From positions 1 to 64,000 of the forward strand of contig NZ_MUIO01000015.1 of assembly GCF_002087235.1 (NCBI RefSeq): a stretch of DNA of 64,000 bases, in the 5' to 3' direction. The position numbers and the translations under genes were made by a program. Below, piece by piece: positions 8,663 to 16,688 of the stretch (positions are counted from its first letter, which is position 1; each line of letters begins with the position of its first letter). The DNA comes from Pseudomonas floridensis. GTDB taxonomy: Bacteria > Pseudomonadota > Gammaproteobacteria > Pseudomonadales > Pseudomonadaceae. The notes under the pieces were generated by a model. The model was not told the DNA's origin. It saw nothing but the letters and a program-made list of their open reading frames with translations, and did not search any database.

Positions 8663-10111
8663 TTAACCACGCGTGTTCGCGGGGCAGTGGTTTTTGCCCA
8701 GGATGCATTTAACCGTCTGGGAAAACTCGGCGAGGCTGAAGGGTTTGGACAGCACTTTACCCAGCAACTGCCCTTCGGTGATGCCTTCTGCCTCGGCGTA
8801 TCCGGTGATGAACAGCACTTTCAGATCCGGACGCGTCGACGTCAGTTGCTGTGCCAGGGCAATGCCGTTCATGGGGCCGGGCAGACCGATATCCGTGATC
8901 AGCAGATCGAAGGTGTCGAGCTTTTTGACCTGCTCAAGCGCCGACAGGCAATCCGCCGCTTCATGAACTTCATAGCCTTGCTCGATGAGCAGTTCAGCGG
9001 CAATTTCACGCACGCCGGTCTCGTCATCGACAATCAGGATCACTTCTCCCTGGCCGGCCTTTTCAGGTATGGCCGCCTCGTGCAAGTCAGCGCGTTTCTC
9101 GATGCGTCGCTGGTATTGCGAAAAGTACATATTGACCGTGGTGCCTTGGCCTATGGCGCTCTGAATACGCACCTGCCCGCCAGACTGTCGGGTGAAGCCA
9201 TAAATCATCGACAGCCCCAGGCCTGTGCCCTGGCCAAGCTTTTTGGTGGTGAAAAACGGATCGAACGCCCGGCGCAGCACTTCCTCGTTCATTCGCTCCG
9301 GGGTTTGCGTAGCCTTGCCTGAACATCGAACGGTTGCAGTGTTGCGACCGACTGCTGCCAGTGCTGGATGATCATGGGCATGTCGTCAGGGTGTGCGGCC
9401 TGGCGCCAACCCTGGCCAGGTGTCTGTTCACGCAGCAGACCGGAAAAGTCCGACCAGCGATGGTCCAGTGAGGTGATGGTGCCGTCGACATCCGCAGTCC
9501 ATGGAATCTGCGGATTCAATTGCACGGCAATGCGATATTGCCGTTCGCTTTCACGCAGTCGCGCTTCGGTGGCCTTGAGCGCGTCGGTGATTCTGAACCG
9601 CTCGAAGCAGCCGGCAATCAGGTTGGCATAGCTGCGCAGAAAATCGACATCGCTGTCACTGAAGGCCCGTGATACGCGGCTGTCGACCTGAAAGATACCG
9701 ATCGGACGCTGGTCGTACGGCGCGTAGACAATGACATTGACGAACGCCTTGACCTGGTTGTCGGTCTGGAAAGGGTGCAGGCGGAATCGATTGTCTTGCA
9801 GTGCATCGGTCGAGATGACCGGCTGGTTGGTGCTCAGCGAATACCACTCGGGGCCGCCTTTTTCTAGCGGCACTTTCAGCTCTCCGACAATACCCGGCGT
9901 CCAGCCGACGCCGTTGCGAACCCAGAACTCGCGTTGCTCGGGTGTGATCTGGACGAACTTGGCCAGATGGGTACCCGGCGCTTCGCCGACCTTGGCACAT
10001 GCAGAATCGATAATCACGTCCAGGTCCGGGCTGATCAATGCCAATTCACCGAACTCAGCCAGCACCCGGCGCTGACGTAGCAGCCCCCTGTTCCCGTTCG
10101 AACCTGTTCAT
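8663..10111 (-). pseudogene. Remnant of a GAF-PAS hybrid sensor histidine kinase
   Basis: The 5' part encodes a GAF domain (LLRQRRVLAEFGELAL onward) and the first half of a PAS domain (WTADVDGTITSLDHRWSDF). The 3' part encodes only the end of a histidine-kinase ATPase ([21 protein letters not shown] boxes) and a complete receiver domain with its Asp in [10 protein letters not shown]. The rest of the PAS domain, the phospho-acceptor His domain and the N box are missing at about 9295-9310, where the frame also changes. A second lesion lies near the start: the ATG at 10111 (MNRFEREQ) joins the GAF frame only if one base is removed from the C5 run at 10084-10088. It begins 12 bp after cyoD, so it is probably transcribed with the oxidase operon. 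No working kinase can be made. Confidence 0.85.
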
Positions 10112-10122
10112 GGTCGGGCGTG

Positions 10123-10461
10123 TCAGTGAGCGAGCATATTGTGGTGAATGCTGAACATGATCCACAGCGTCAGGCCGACCAGCAGCACGATGATGACTGC
10201 CGAGAAGATCAGGGCTCTCAGGTTCCAGCGCTGCTCGATGGCGGTATCCAGATGCAGAAAGAATTTCAGGTGCACGACGACCTGAATCATGCCTGTCAGG
10301 ACCACCAGCCACACCGTCGTCATACGTGGCAGCGCAGGGTACATGGCCAGCGAAAATGGAATCAGCGTCAGCACCACCGAGAGAATGAAACCGACCAGGT
10401 AGGAGCGGTTGCTGCCAAGGCTGGTGCCGGCAGTGCTGCGAACGGGGCTTTGGGTGTACAT
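10123..10461 (-). CDS. cyoD: Cytochrome bo3 ubiquinol oxidase subunit IV
   Basis: A 112-residue membrane protein with three hydrophobic segments (SYLVGFILSVVLTLIPFSLA, VWLVVLTGMIQVVVHLKFFL and a last one ending in LTLWIMFSIHHNML). This matches CyoD, the small subunit that assists assembly of the quinol oxidase. The ATG at 10461 follows the cyoC stop by one base and has GGAG upstream. It is the last intact gene of the operon; no cyoE follows. Confidence 0.95.
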   Translation of the reverse strand: MYTQSPVRSTAGTSLGSNRSYLVGFILSVVLTLIPFSLAMYPALPRMTTVWLVVLTGMIQVVVHLKFFLHLDTAIEQRWNLRALIFSAVIIVLLVGLTLWIMFSIHHNMLAH

Positions 10462-10462
10462 G

Positions 10463-11077
10463 TCAGAGCACTCCAAGGATATAGACGACGGTGAACACGC
10501 AGATCCAGACCACGTCCAGGAAATGCCAGAACAGACTCAGGCAACTGAGGCGTGTGGCGTTAGTGGTCGTCAGCCCGCGAAAGTAGACCTGGCCGATCAG
10601 CACCGCCATCCACACCAGCCCTGTCAGCACGTGAGCGCCGTGGGTGCCGACCAGGGTGAAAAAGGCCGTGAGAAATGCGCTACGGTCAGGGCCGTGACCT
10701 TGGTGGATCAGGTGATGGAATTCGTTGATCTCCATCGCGATGAACCCCAGTCCCAACAGGAACGTCAGCCCCAGCCAGCGCAGAACACCGGAGGTGTCAT
10801 CCCGGTTCATCGCGAGCATGGCGTAGCCGTATGTGATGCTGCTGAACAACAGCAGCATGGTCTCGGTGAGCACATACGGCAGTTCAAAAATATCGACCGT
10901 GGACGGCCCGCCTGCGACGCTGTCACGCAGGACTGCATAGCCTGCGAACAGCGTCGCGAACAGGATGCAGTCGGTCATCAGGTAGATCCAGAACCCGAAA
11001 ACGGTCAGCGATCCCGAATCTTCGTGTCCCTGCTCGTGGCTGTGGGCAATGTCTTTTTCGATCACGATGTTCGACAT
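10463..11077 (-). CDS. cyoC: Cytochrome bo3 ubiquinol oxidase subunit III
   Basis: A 204-residue protein with five predicted membrane helices, the normal CyoC size and layout. Recognisable segments are [20 protein letters not shown] near the N terminus and [18 protein letters not shown] in the C-terminal half. It belongs to the heme-copper oxidase subunit III family and helps the catalytic subunit. It starts two bases after the cyoB stop, consistent with one transcript. Confidence 0.96.
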   Translation of the reverse strand: MSNIVIEKDIAHSHEQGHEDSGSLTVFGFWIYLMTDCILFATLFAGYAVLRDSVAGGPSTVDIFELPYVLTETMLLLFSSITYGYAMLAMNRDDTSGVLRWLGLTFLLGLGFIAMEINEFHHLIHQGHGPDRSAFLTAFFTLVGTHGAHVLTGLVWMAVLIGQVYFRGLTTTNATRLSCLSLFWHFLDVVWICVFTVVYILGVL

Positions 11078-11079
11078 GA

Positions 11080-13053
11080 TCAGGCTTCCTCCAGCTCTTT
11101 CAGGCGTGCCTGTTCGATCTCGGCCACCTCGTGTGCGGGAATGAAGTAATCAATGTCATCGTCGTTACTGCGTACGATCAGCGTGACCACCGATGCCAAT
11201 AGCCCGAACGCCGCCAGCCACCAGATATGCCAGATCAGCGCGAAGCTGCAGATCAGTGCGAAGACGCTGATGATCAGACCGGCGGAGGTGTTGCGCGGCA
11301 TATGGATGGCCCGGTAATCGGTATGGCTAAGCGTGCTGACACCGCGCTCTTTCATGCCCCAGTAGGCATCCAGGTCATCGACCCTGGGCTGCTCGGCGAA
11401 GTTATAGACCGGAGGCGGGGAGGCGGTTGCCCATTCCAGGGTCCGGGCGTCCCATGGATCGCCGGTGGTGTCGCGGGTCTTGTGGCGATTGCGGATGCTG
11501 ACGAACAACTGCAGCAACTGCCCGGCCACGCCGCACAGAATGATCGCCACGCCGATCAGTTCGAGCATCAGCCAGGGTGCCCATTCCGGATTGTTGAAAT
11601 GGTTGAGGCGTCGTGTCATGCCCATGAAGCCCAAGACGTAGGACGGCATGAAGGCGAAATAGAAACCGACGATCCAGCACCAGAAAGAGATGCGTCCAAG
11701 CCGATCGTTGAGCTTGAACCCGAACGCTTTGGGGAACCAGTAGGTGAGCCCGGCCATGTAACCGAATACCGCGCCACCGATGATCACATTATGGAAGTGG
11801 GCGACCAGAAACAGGCTGTTGTGCAACAGAAAGTCGGCACCAGGCACCGACAGCAGCACGCCGGTCATGCCACCGATGCTGAAGGTCACGATGAAGCCGA
11901 GGGTCCAGAGCATTGGCGTTTCGAAGCGCACGCGGCCGTGATACATCGTAAACAGCCAGGTGAATATCTTCACCCCCGTCGGCACGGCAATGATCATGGT
12001 CATGATGCCAAAGAAGGCGTTGACGTTAGCGCCTGCGCCCATGGTGAAAAAATGATGCAGCCAGACGATGAACGACAGCACGGTGATCACGATGGTGGCC
12101 CAGACCAGCGACTTGTAACCGAACAGGCGTTTGCTGCTGAAGGTGGCGGCGATTTCCGAAAAGATGCCGAACGCGGGCAGGATCAGGATGTACACCTCCG
12201 GATGCCCCCACGCCCAGATCAGGTTCACATACATCATCGGGTTGCCGCCGGCTTCACTGGTGAAAAAGTGCATGCCCAGGTAGCGGTCCAGGGTGAGCAT
12301 GAACAGCGTTGCGGTGAGGATCGGAAAGGCGGCGAGAATCAGGATCGAGGTGCACAGCGAGGTCCAGGTGAACACTGGCATCTTGAACAGTGTCATGCCC
12401 TGGGTGCGCATCTTGAGAATGGTCACGAAGAAATTCACCCCGGTCAGCAACGTCCCGATGCCGGACACTTGCAGTGACCAGATGTAATAGTCGACCCCGA
12501 CGCCCGGGCTGTAGCCCAGTTCGGAGAGCGGCGGGTACGCCACCCAGCCAGTGCGCGCGAACTCGCCGACGCCCAGCGATATGTTCACCAGAGCCGCGCC
12601 CACTACGAACAGCCAGAAGCTCAGCGCGTTGAGAAACGGGTAGGCCACATCACGTGCGCCGATCTGTAACGGCACCACGATGTTCATCAGGCCGACCATG
12701 AACGGCATCGCCATAAAGAAAATCATGATCACGCCGTGGGCGGTGAATATCTGGTCGTAGTGCTCCGGCGGCAGATAGCCGGGACCGCCGTCGGCTGCCA
12801 TGGCCTGCTGGGTGCGCATCATGATGGCGTCGGAGAAGCCGCGCAGCAGCATTACCAGTGCGACGATGATGTACATGCAGCCGATCTTCTTGTGATCCAC
12901 CGATGTGAACCACTCGCGCCACAGATAACCCCATTGGCCTTTCCAGGTGATCGAGCCGACCATGCCGATGGCGATCAGAGCGACGACCCCCAGCGTGTAC
13001 ATGATGATGGGTTCATGCAGCGGGATGGCATCCCAGGACAGTTTTCCGAACAT
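11080..13053 (-). CDS. cyoB: Cytochrome bo3 ubiquinol oxidase subunit I
   Basis: A 657-residue heme-copper oxidase catalytic subunit. It reduces oxygen to water at a heme-CuB centre and pumps protons. Key motifs are visible: [20 protein letters not shown] with the CuB His and proton-channel Glu, the LHHFFTMG His pair for CuB, and [11 protein letters not shown] with heme ligands. The N-terminal heme His lies in [16 protein letters not shown]. Length is close to the E. coli protein. It lies between cyoA and cyoC with 1-2 bp gaps. Confidence 0.98.
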   Translation of the reverse strand: MFGKLSWDAIPLHEPIIMYTLGVVALIAIGMVGSITWKGQWGYLWREWFTSVDHKKIGCMYIIVALVMLLRGFSDAIMMRTQQAMAADGGPGYLPPEHYDQIFTAHGVIMIFFMAMPFMVGLMNIVVPLQIGARDVAYPFLNALSFWLFVVGAALVNISLGVGEFARTGWVAYPPLSELGYSPGVGVDYYIWSLQVSGIGTLLTGVNFFVTILKMRTQGMTLFKMPVFTWTSLCTSILILAAFPILTATLFMLTLDRYLGMHFFTSEAGGNPMMYVNLIWAWGHPEVYILILPAFGIFSEIAATFSSKRLFGYKSLVWATIVITVLSFIVWLHHFFTMGAGANVNAFFGIMTMIIAVPTGVKIFTWLFTMYHGRVRFETPMLWTLGFIVTFSIGGMTGVLLSVPGADFLLHNSLFLVAHFHNVIIGGAVFGYMAGLTYWFPKAFGFKLNDRLGRISFWCWIVGFYFAFMPSYVLGFMGMTRRLNHFNNPEWAPWLMLELIGVAIILCGVAGQLLQLFVSIRNRHKTRDTTGDPWDARTLEWATASPPPVYNFAEQPRVDDLDAYWGMKERGVSTLSHTDYRAIHMPRNTSAGLIISVFALICSFALIWHIWWLAAFGLLASVVTLIVRSNDDDIDYFIPAHEVAEIEQARLKELEEA

Positions 13054-13054
13054 C

Positions 13055-13966
13055 TCAGCGCTCCTTCGTCAGCGTATTCCGGTCATCGGCGTCTTCGGCA
13101 GCCACGGGCTCCGGTGAGGTCCGTCCGGCCCTGTTCATGCCCTCGTACTTGTCGACGATGGTCTTGAACAACTGCCGGTCCACCGTGGAGTAGTAGGTGA
13201 TGTCGTAGCCGTGGGTCGGTATGGCCAATGTCTTGTAGGACGATTGATCGAGGGTTCGGGAAATGCTCCTGACCTTGTCCACCCAGGCTTCGAAGTCGGC
13301 GGGTGTCGTGGCGAGGGTGCTGAAATGCATATCGGAAAAGCCCGGGCCGCTGTAGTTGGCGGAAAAGCCCCGGTACTGACCCGGTTCGTTGGCGATCAGA
13401 TGCAGTTTGGTCTGCATGCCGGCCATGGCATAGATCTGCCCGCCCAGTGCGGGAATGAAGAACGAATTCATGGCCGCGTCCGAGGTGACCGTGAAGCTGA
13501 CCGGCGTGTGCACTGGCATGGCCAGCTCATTCACCGTGGCGATGCCCAGATCCGGGTAGATGAACAGCCACTTCCAGTCCATGGCGACGACCTGGACATT
13601 GAGCGGCGGGTTATCGGATTCGATCGGGCGATAGGGGTCGAGCGTGTGCGTCGTAACCCAGGTCACCCAGCCAAGAATGATAATGATGATCAGCGGAACG
13701 CCCCAGACCACGGCCTCGATTTTGTGCGAGCTGGCCCATCGCGGCGAGTATCTGGCTTTCTTGTTGGTCGCCCGGTACCGATAGGCAAACAGAAAGGTCA
13801 TGACAATCACGGGAATGACCACGATGAGCATCAAGGCCGTCGACAGAATAATGAGGTTGCGCTGCTCGAGGGCTATCTGGCCTCTGGGGTTGAACACTAC
13901 CCAGTTGCAACCGGACAGCGTCAGGGCGACGAACAGCGCCAGCAGACAAGACTTGATCGTTCGCAT
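13055..13966 (-). CDS. cyoA: Cytochrome bo3 ubiquinol oxidase subunit II
   Basis: A 303-residue lipoprotein subunit. A signal sequence ends in the lipobox LSGC with Cys20. Two membrane helices follow ([20 protein letters not shown] and [16 protein letters not shown]), then a periplasmic cupredoxin-like domain ([20 protein letters not shown]) that, as in quinol oxidases, lacks a CuA site. It is the first gene of cyoABCD. About 150 bp of non-coding DNA upstream should carry the promoter, but I could not identify a regulator site there. Confidence 0.97.
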   Translation of the reverse strand: MRTIKSCLLALFVALTLSGCNWVVFNPRGQIALEQRNLIILSTALMLIVVIPVIVMTFLFAYRYRATNKKARYSPRWASSHKIEAVVWGVPLIIIIILGWVTWVTTHTLDPYRPIESDNPPLNVQVVAMDWKWLFIYPDLGIATVNELAMPVHTPVSFTVTSDAAMNSFFIPALGGQIYAMAGMQTKLHLIANEPGQYRGFSANYSGPGFSDMHFSTLATTPADFEAWVDKVRSISRTLDQSSYKTLAIPTHGYDITYYSTVDRQLFKTIVDKYEGMNRAGRTSPEPVAAEDADDRNTLTKER

Positions 13967-14123
13967 TGACGCTCTACCTCACGCTAGGGTTGAACGGGGA
14001 GTGCAACACGTTTTGGTTGTCTGAATGTTGTAAAGCCTGACAGTGAGGCAGGCACGCTTTTTAAGTGTTACTCGCAGAGGCTGTTTCGTTATTGTAACGG
14101 TTAAAAGCAAAAGTCATGGGCTG

Positions 14124-14330
14124 TCAGGAATGCCCGTTTTCGGGTTCTATTGAATCGCCACCATATTCCCAATAGTCACCCCCGGGTGACTGTTTTTGTC
14201 CTTCAGGGCGTTTTTCTTTATACGTATCATTGCCCGCGTCGTCCGAAGTTCGCTCATATACATGGCCTGTCTTGTCGGCAGGGGTGTAGTGGGCGTGGGA
14301 CTTTTTCCTGGTTGGGTCAACCGTCGACAT
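14124..14330 (-). CDS. Small hydrophilic hypothetical protein (68 aa)
   Basis: A 68-residue, very hydrophilic and probably disordered protein rich in Asp, Glu, Lys, Gly and Tyr (for example GDYWEYGGDSIEPENG near the end). I do not recognise a family. The ATG at 14330 has a GAGGTG ribosome site seven bases upstream, which supports it as a real gene. Composition and neighbours (KGG protein, DUF2934 protein) suggest a stress-related role, which is inference only. Confidence 0.62.
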   Translation of the reverse strand: MSTVDPTRKKSHAHYTPADKTGHVYERTSDDAGNDTYKEKRPEGQKQSPGGDYWEYGGDSIEPENGHS

Positions 14331-14593
14331 TTTGCACCTCTTCTCGGCAGGTTAGATGCACCGTTTATCACTTTCTCGTTGGGCCGACGCCTGAACTGGC
14401 TTGAACGTTTGAAGTGCCGGATGTGAAGGAGTTTTATACAAGTTATGAAAACAGGATAAACGGTACAGCAAGCGAAGCGGTGCGTGACCTTTTATCGACT
14501 TTTGAATTAAAGGTGGGCGGCACACCCTATGCTTGATGGGCGTTTCAGTGTCTTCACGCGGTGGGTCATTGTGGTGTTTTTCTGGAGGGTTAT

Positions 14594-14968
14594 ATGTTTA
14601 ACAAGAATAAGAACTCACCTGTAAATTCTGAAAATCTGGTGACCGAGAAGTCTTATGACCGACATCTTGAAAACGGTTGCAAGGCCAATGTCTGCGCCCG
14701 CCAGCTGCCGGACGGGGATATCGAACTGGTCGTCTGCGTCATGGGCGAGGATGGGCATACGGTGGCGAAGCGCACGACGAAACTGCCGGGCGCCGAGTGG
14801 ACGGTGCCCGACGCCATGAAGCGTGGCATCGATCAGGCGGAACGCATCGCCGGGGGCGAATCCGGACGCCTGCGCGTGGCGGACCGCGCCGACCGCGAAG
14901 AGGACGACGATGACGACGCGCCTGATGGCAGGCCAGGCGTGGCCCGGTCATGGCCTGATCAGGAGTAG
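14594..14968 (+). CDS. Hypothetical protein with acidic C terminus (124 aa)
   Basis: A 124-residue protein that I do not recognise. The middle (CKANVCARQLPDGDIELVVC onward) looks like a small compact domain; the C terminus carries an acidic run (REEDDDDDAPD) and a Pro/Trp-rich tail. The ATG at 14594 is preceded by CTGGAGGG, a strong ribosome site; upstream in-frame starts are unsupported. The stop codon lies in the first copy of an 11-bp tandem duplication, one base from the end of the convergent ClpP-like gene. Confidence 0.68.
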   Translation: MFNKNKNSPVNSENLVTEKSYDRHLENGCKANVCARQLPDGDIELVVCVMGEDGHTVAKRTTKLPGAEWTVPDAMKRGIDQAERIAGGESGRLRVADRADREEDDDDDAPDGRPGVARSWPDQE

Positions 14969-14979
14969 ATCAGGAGTAG
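14958..14979. repeat. 11-bp tandem duplication at two convergent stops
   Basis: ATCAGGAGTAG occurs twice head to tail. The first copy supplies the stop of the gene on the plus strand and the second supplies the stop of the ClpP-like gene on the minus strand, so the two genes end one base apart. Confidence 0.8.
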
Positions 14980-15521
14980 ATGCTGTGGATGACGAACTCG
15001 CCTTGTAACCGGACGGGCTCGATGGTGTGAATGATGCCGGTGGCCAGCGCCTGGGCAGGGTCGAGGATACGTGGAGCGGCGGTCAGATACTTCTCGGTCT
15101 CCAGCGTTTCGCTGGCCTCTTGCGTACGTTCCGCCACGATGCGCGCGTAGAGTTGCAGGTCATAGTCCAGACTCATCGCGTATTCAGACATGCGTGAATG
15201 GTCCACCGAGCCGTGCAGATGCCAGTGGAACGGGTGAAACAGGAACTTGCTGTGCAGGCACGCCGTGCGGTGCCGACCCGCCAGGAAGACAATGTTGCCC
15301 ATTGACTCCACTGTGCCCAGATTATGCGTGTGTACGGGGATGGGCAGGGCCAGAAGAAAGTTGTAGAGCGTGAAACCATAACTGCATTCACCGCCCATGG
15401 TGGCGATGTTGAGGGTCAGTTCCGAGGCCTCGCGCTGAACGGCCAGCGACGCTTTTTCAATGAGCTGTCCGCAGGTCGAGGCGTTGATCGGGCCGGTGAG
15501 ATTGATGATGTGCAAAGTCAT
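14970..15521 (-). CDS. ClpP-like serine peptidase homologue
   Basis: A 183-residue protein with the ClpP/crotonase fold. Ser73 in VESMGN and His96 in FLFHPF stand at the nucleophile and base positions of ClpP. The third member, Asp in the TERDxF segment of ClpP, aligns with Glu143 in LETEKYLTA. The C-terminal GIIHTIEP corresponds to the Clp GLVD region. It lacks the propeptide and is not next to clpX, so it is not the housekeeping ClpP. Related stand-alone ClpP-like proteins are found in prophages and stress islands. Whether it is active or forms rings is unknown. Confidence 0.8.
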   Translation of the reverse strand: MTLHIINLTGPINASTCGQLIEKASLAVQREASELTLNIATMGGECSYGFTLYNFLLALPIPVHTHNLGTVESMGNIVFLAGRHRTACLHSKFLFHPFHWHLHGSVDHSRMSEYAMSLDYDLQLYARIVAERTQEASETLETEKYLTAAPRILDPAQALATGIIHTIEPVRLQGEFVIHSIYS

Positions 15522-15723
15522 GTGCGCATCCCTGGACGCGATATAAGCGCAAACTCAGCACCTTATGCTGGCACCCAAGGCACCGTCGCTCGACGGGTTG
15601 GCGCTATTGCTACCGATTTCAAAGAACTAAAAGAGCGGGGGAGAGTACGTCTCCCCCGCAAGTCGTTTGATGACTCTGGGTCGTCCATGTCGGGTTCCAT
15701 GCATTCATCCGGTATGCGTCATT

Positions 15724-15906
15724 CTATTCTGAGGATTGGCGGCCGCCACCATGGCTCTTTTGTCCCCCTTTGCGACCGGCTTCCGATGCTTTTTCCCGGT
15801 CATTGGCAAAGTTGCCACCTGAGGACTGACCTCCCTTCTTGCCCGCTTCCGACGCTTTGCCCCGATCGTTTGCAAAGTTGCCCGGGTTTTTGTTGCCTGT
15901 GGTCAT
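15724..15906 (-). CDS. KGG-domain stress protein (YciG/con-10 type)
   Basis: A 60-residue basic, Gly-rich protein containing two KGG repeats: NFANDRGKASEAGKKGGQ and NFANDREKASEAGRKGGQ. This is the stress-induced acidophilic-repeat family (E. coli YciG, fungal con-10), typically induced by RpoS or drying stress. GGAG lies eight bases before the ATG at 15906. The molecular role of the family is not known. Confidence 0.88.
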   Translation of the reverse strand: MTTGNKNPGNFANDRGKASEAGKKGGQSSGGNFANDREKASEAGRKGGQKSHGGGRQSSE

Positions 15907-16337
15907 GATGGCTCTCCAGTATCAAATAAGATTTTTGAGGTTGGGTGTCCATTTTTTGATTAAGGACACTTCTTAAGATTGGTGTAAGGCCTGAAATGTT
16001 TTTGCTATTTTTTACGGGCTGATCAATGGCGGTAGTTGTAAAAGTTTTGTACAGAAAGGCCGTTATTTTTTCTTGGATTGTACAGTCTTGGTCACATCTG
16101 GAGCAGGGCTGGAAGTGTATTGATTAGGGGGTTTGTCAGTTGCGTTTATCCGGGCCGAACGCGGTCGGACACGTCTGTTTTATCGGTGAGTGATCGAGCC
16201 CCTTGACCCATGTCATGGGTCTGCTGCGGGCACTGATGAAAAATAGTGTGGGGTCCTATGATCCGGTTGACTTCGTCACGCGTATGCAGAGCTTCGCTTT
16301 TTTCCACGTGCTGTTTTTTGTCAGGTCCGGGGGACTC
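15907..16337. other. Intergenic region with repeats, no clear gene
   Basis: About 430 bp, more A+T-rich than its surroundings. It contains a short inverted repeat (GTGTCC at 15945-15950, GGACAC at 15964-15969) in the upstream region of the KGG gene, and a direct repeat TTGTACAG at 16047-16054 and 16078-16085, spaced 31 bp, about three helical turns. An open frame from a TTG at 16203 exists but has no ribosome site. A promoter or a small RNA is possible; I cannot assign one. Confidence 0.45.
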
Positions 16338-16424
16338 ATGGATCCGCGTCTCGCAGGCCTTTCCTTCCTGCTTACCCTTGCATGGACCGGGACGGTAGTT
16401 CTGGTCATGTGGTTTTTTTCCTGA
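16338..16424 (+). CDS. Possible small membrane protein (28 aa)
   Basis: A candidate 28-residue single-span membrane peptide (MDPRLAGLSFLLTLAWTGTV and a hydrophobic end). GGGGGA lies five bases upstream of the ATG. No family is recognised and such short hydrophobic frames can arise by chance, so this call is tentative. Confidence 0.3.
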   Translation: MDPRLAGLSFLLTLAWTGTVVLVMWFFS

Positions 16425-16688
16425 GGCAATGCGCGACGCCTGCTTCAGATTACAGGTAGTGGCGAACTAATGGCTCTTGGCGCAATCTGTATCAGCGATC
16501 AGGCATCGTCAGGCAACGTCTCGTCCTCGGCAGAGCCCCGAAGCGCTATCGAATGGATTGAGAAATACGATTACCCGTTGAGCGCTTCAGGCGGCAATGT
16601 TTCACGCGGCGAAGTCCGTTTGCCTGTTCTGCCGATACCAATACGCAGCACCCTTTTGATAACTGTTTGACTCTCAGAGCATTTTTCC

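Noticed and set aside
11227..12477. Long open frame on the plus strand across cyoB
   Set aside because: It is antisense to a clearly conserved oxidase gene and has a composition typical of shadow frames (rich in His, Asp, Gln and Gly).
16470..16670. 66-codon frame before the four-PAS receptor
   Set aside because: No ribosome site, no family features; it is probably the promoter region of the receptor.
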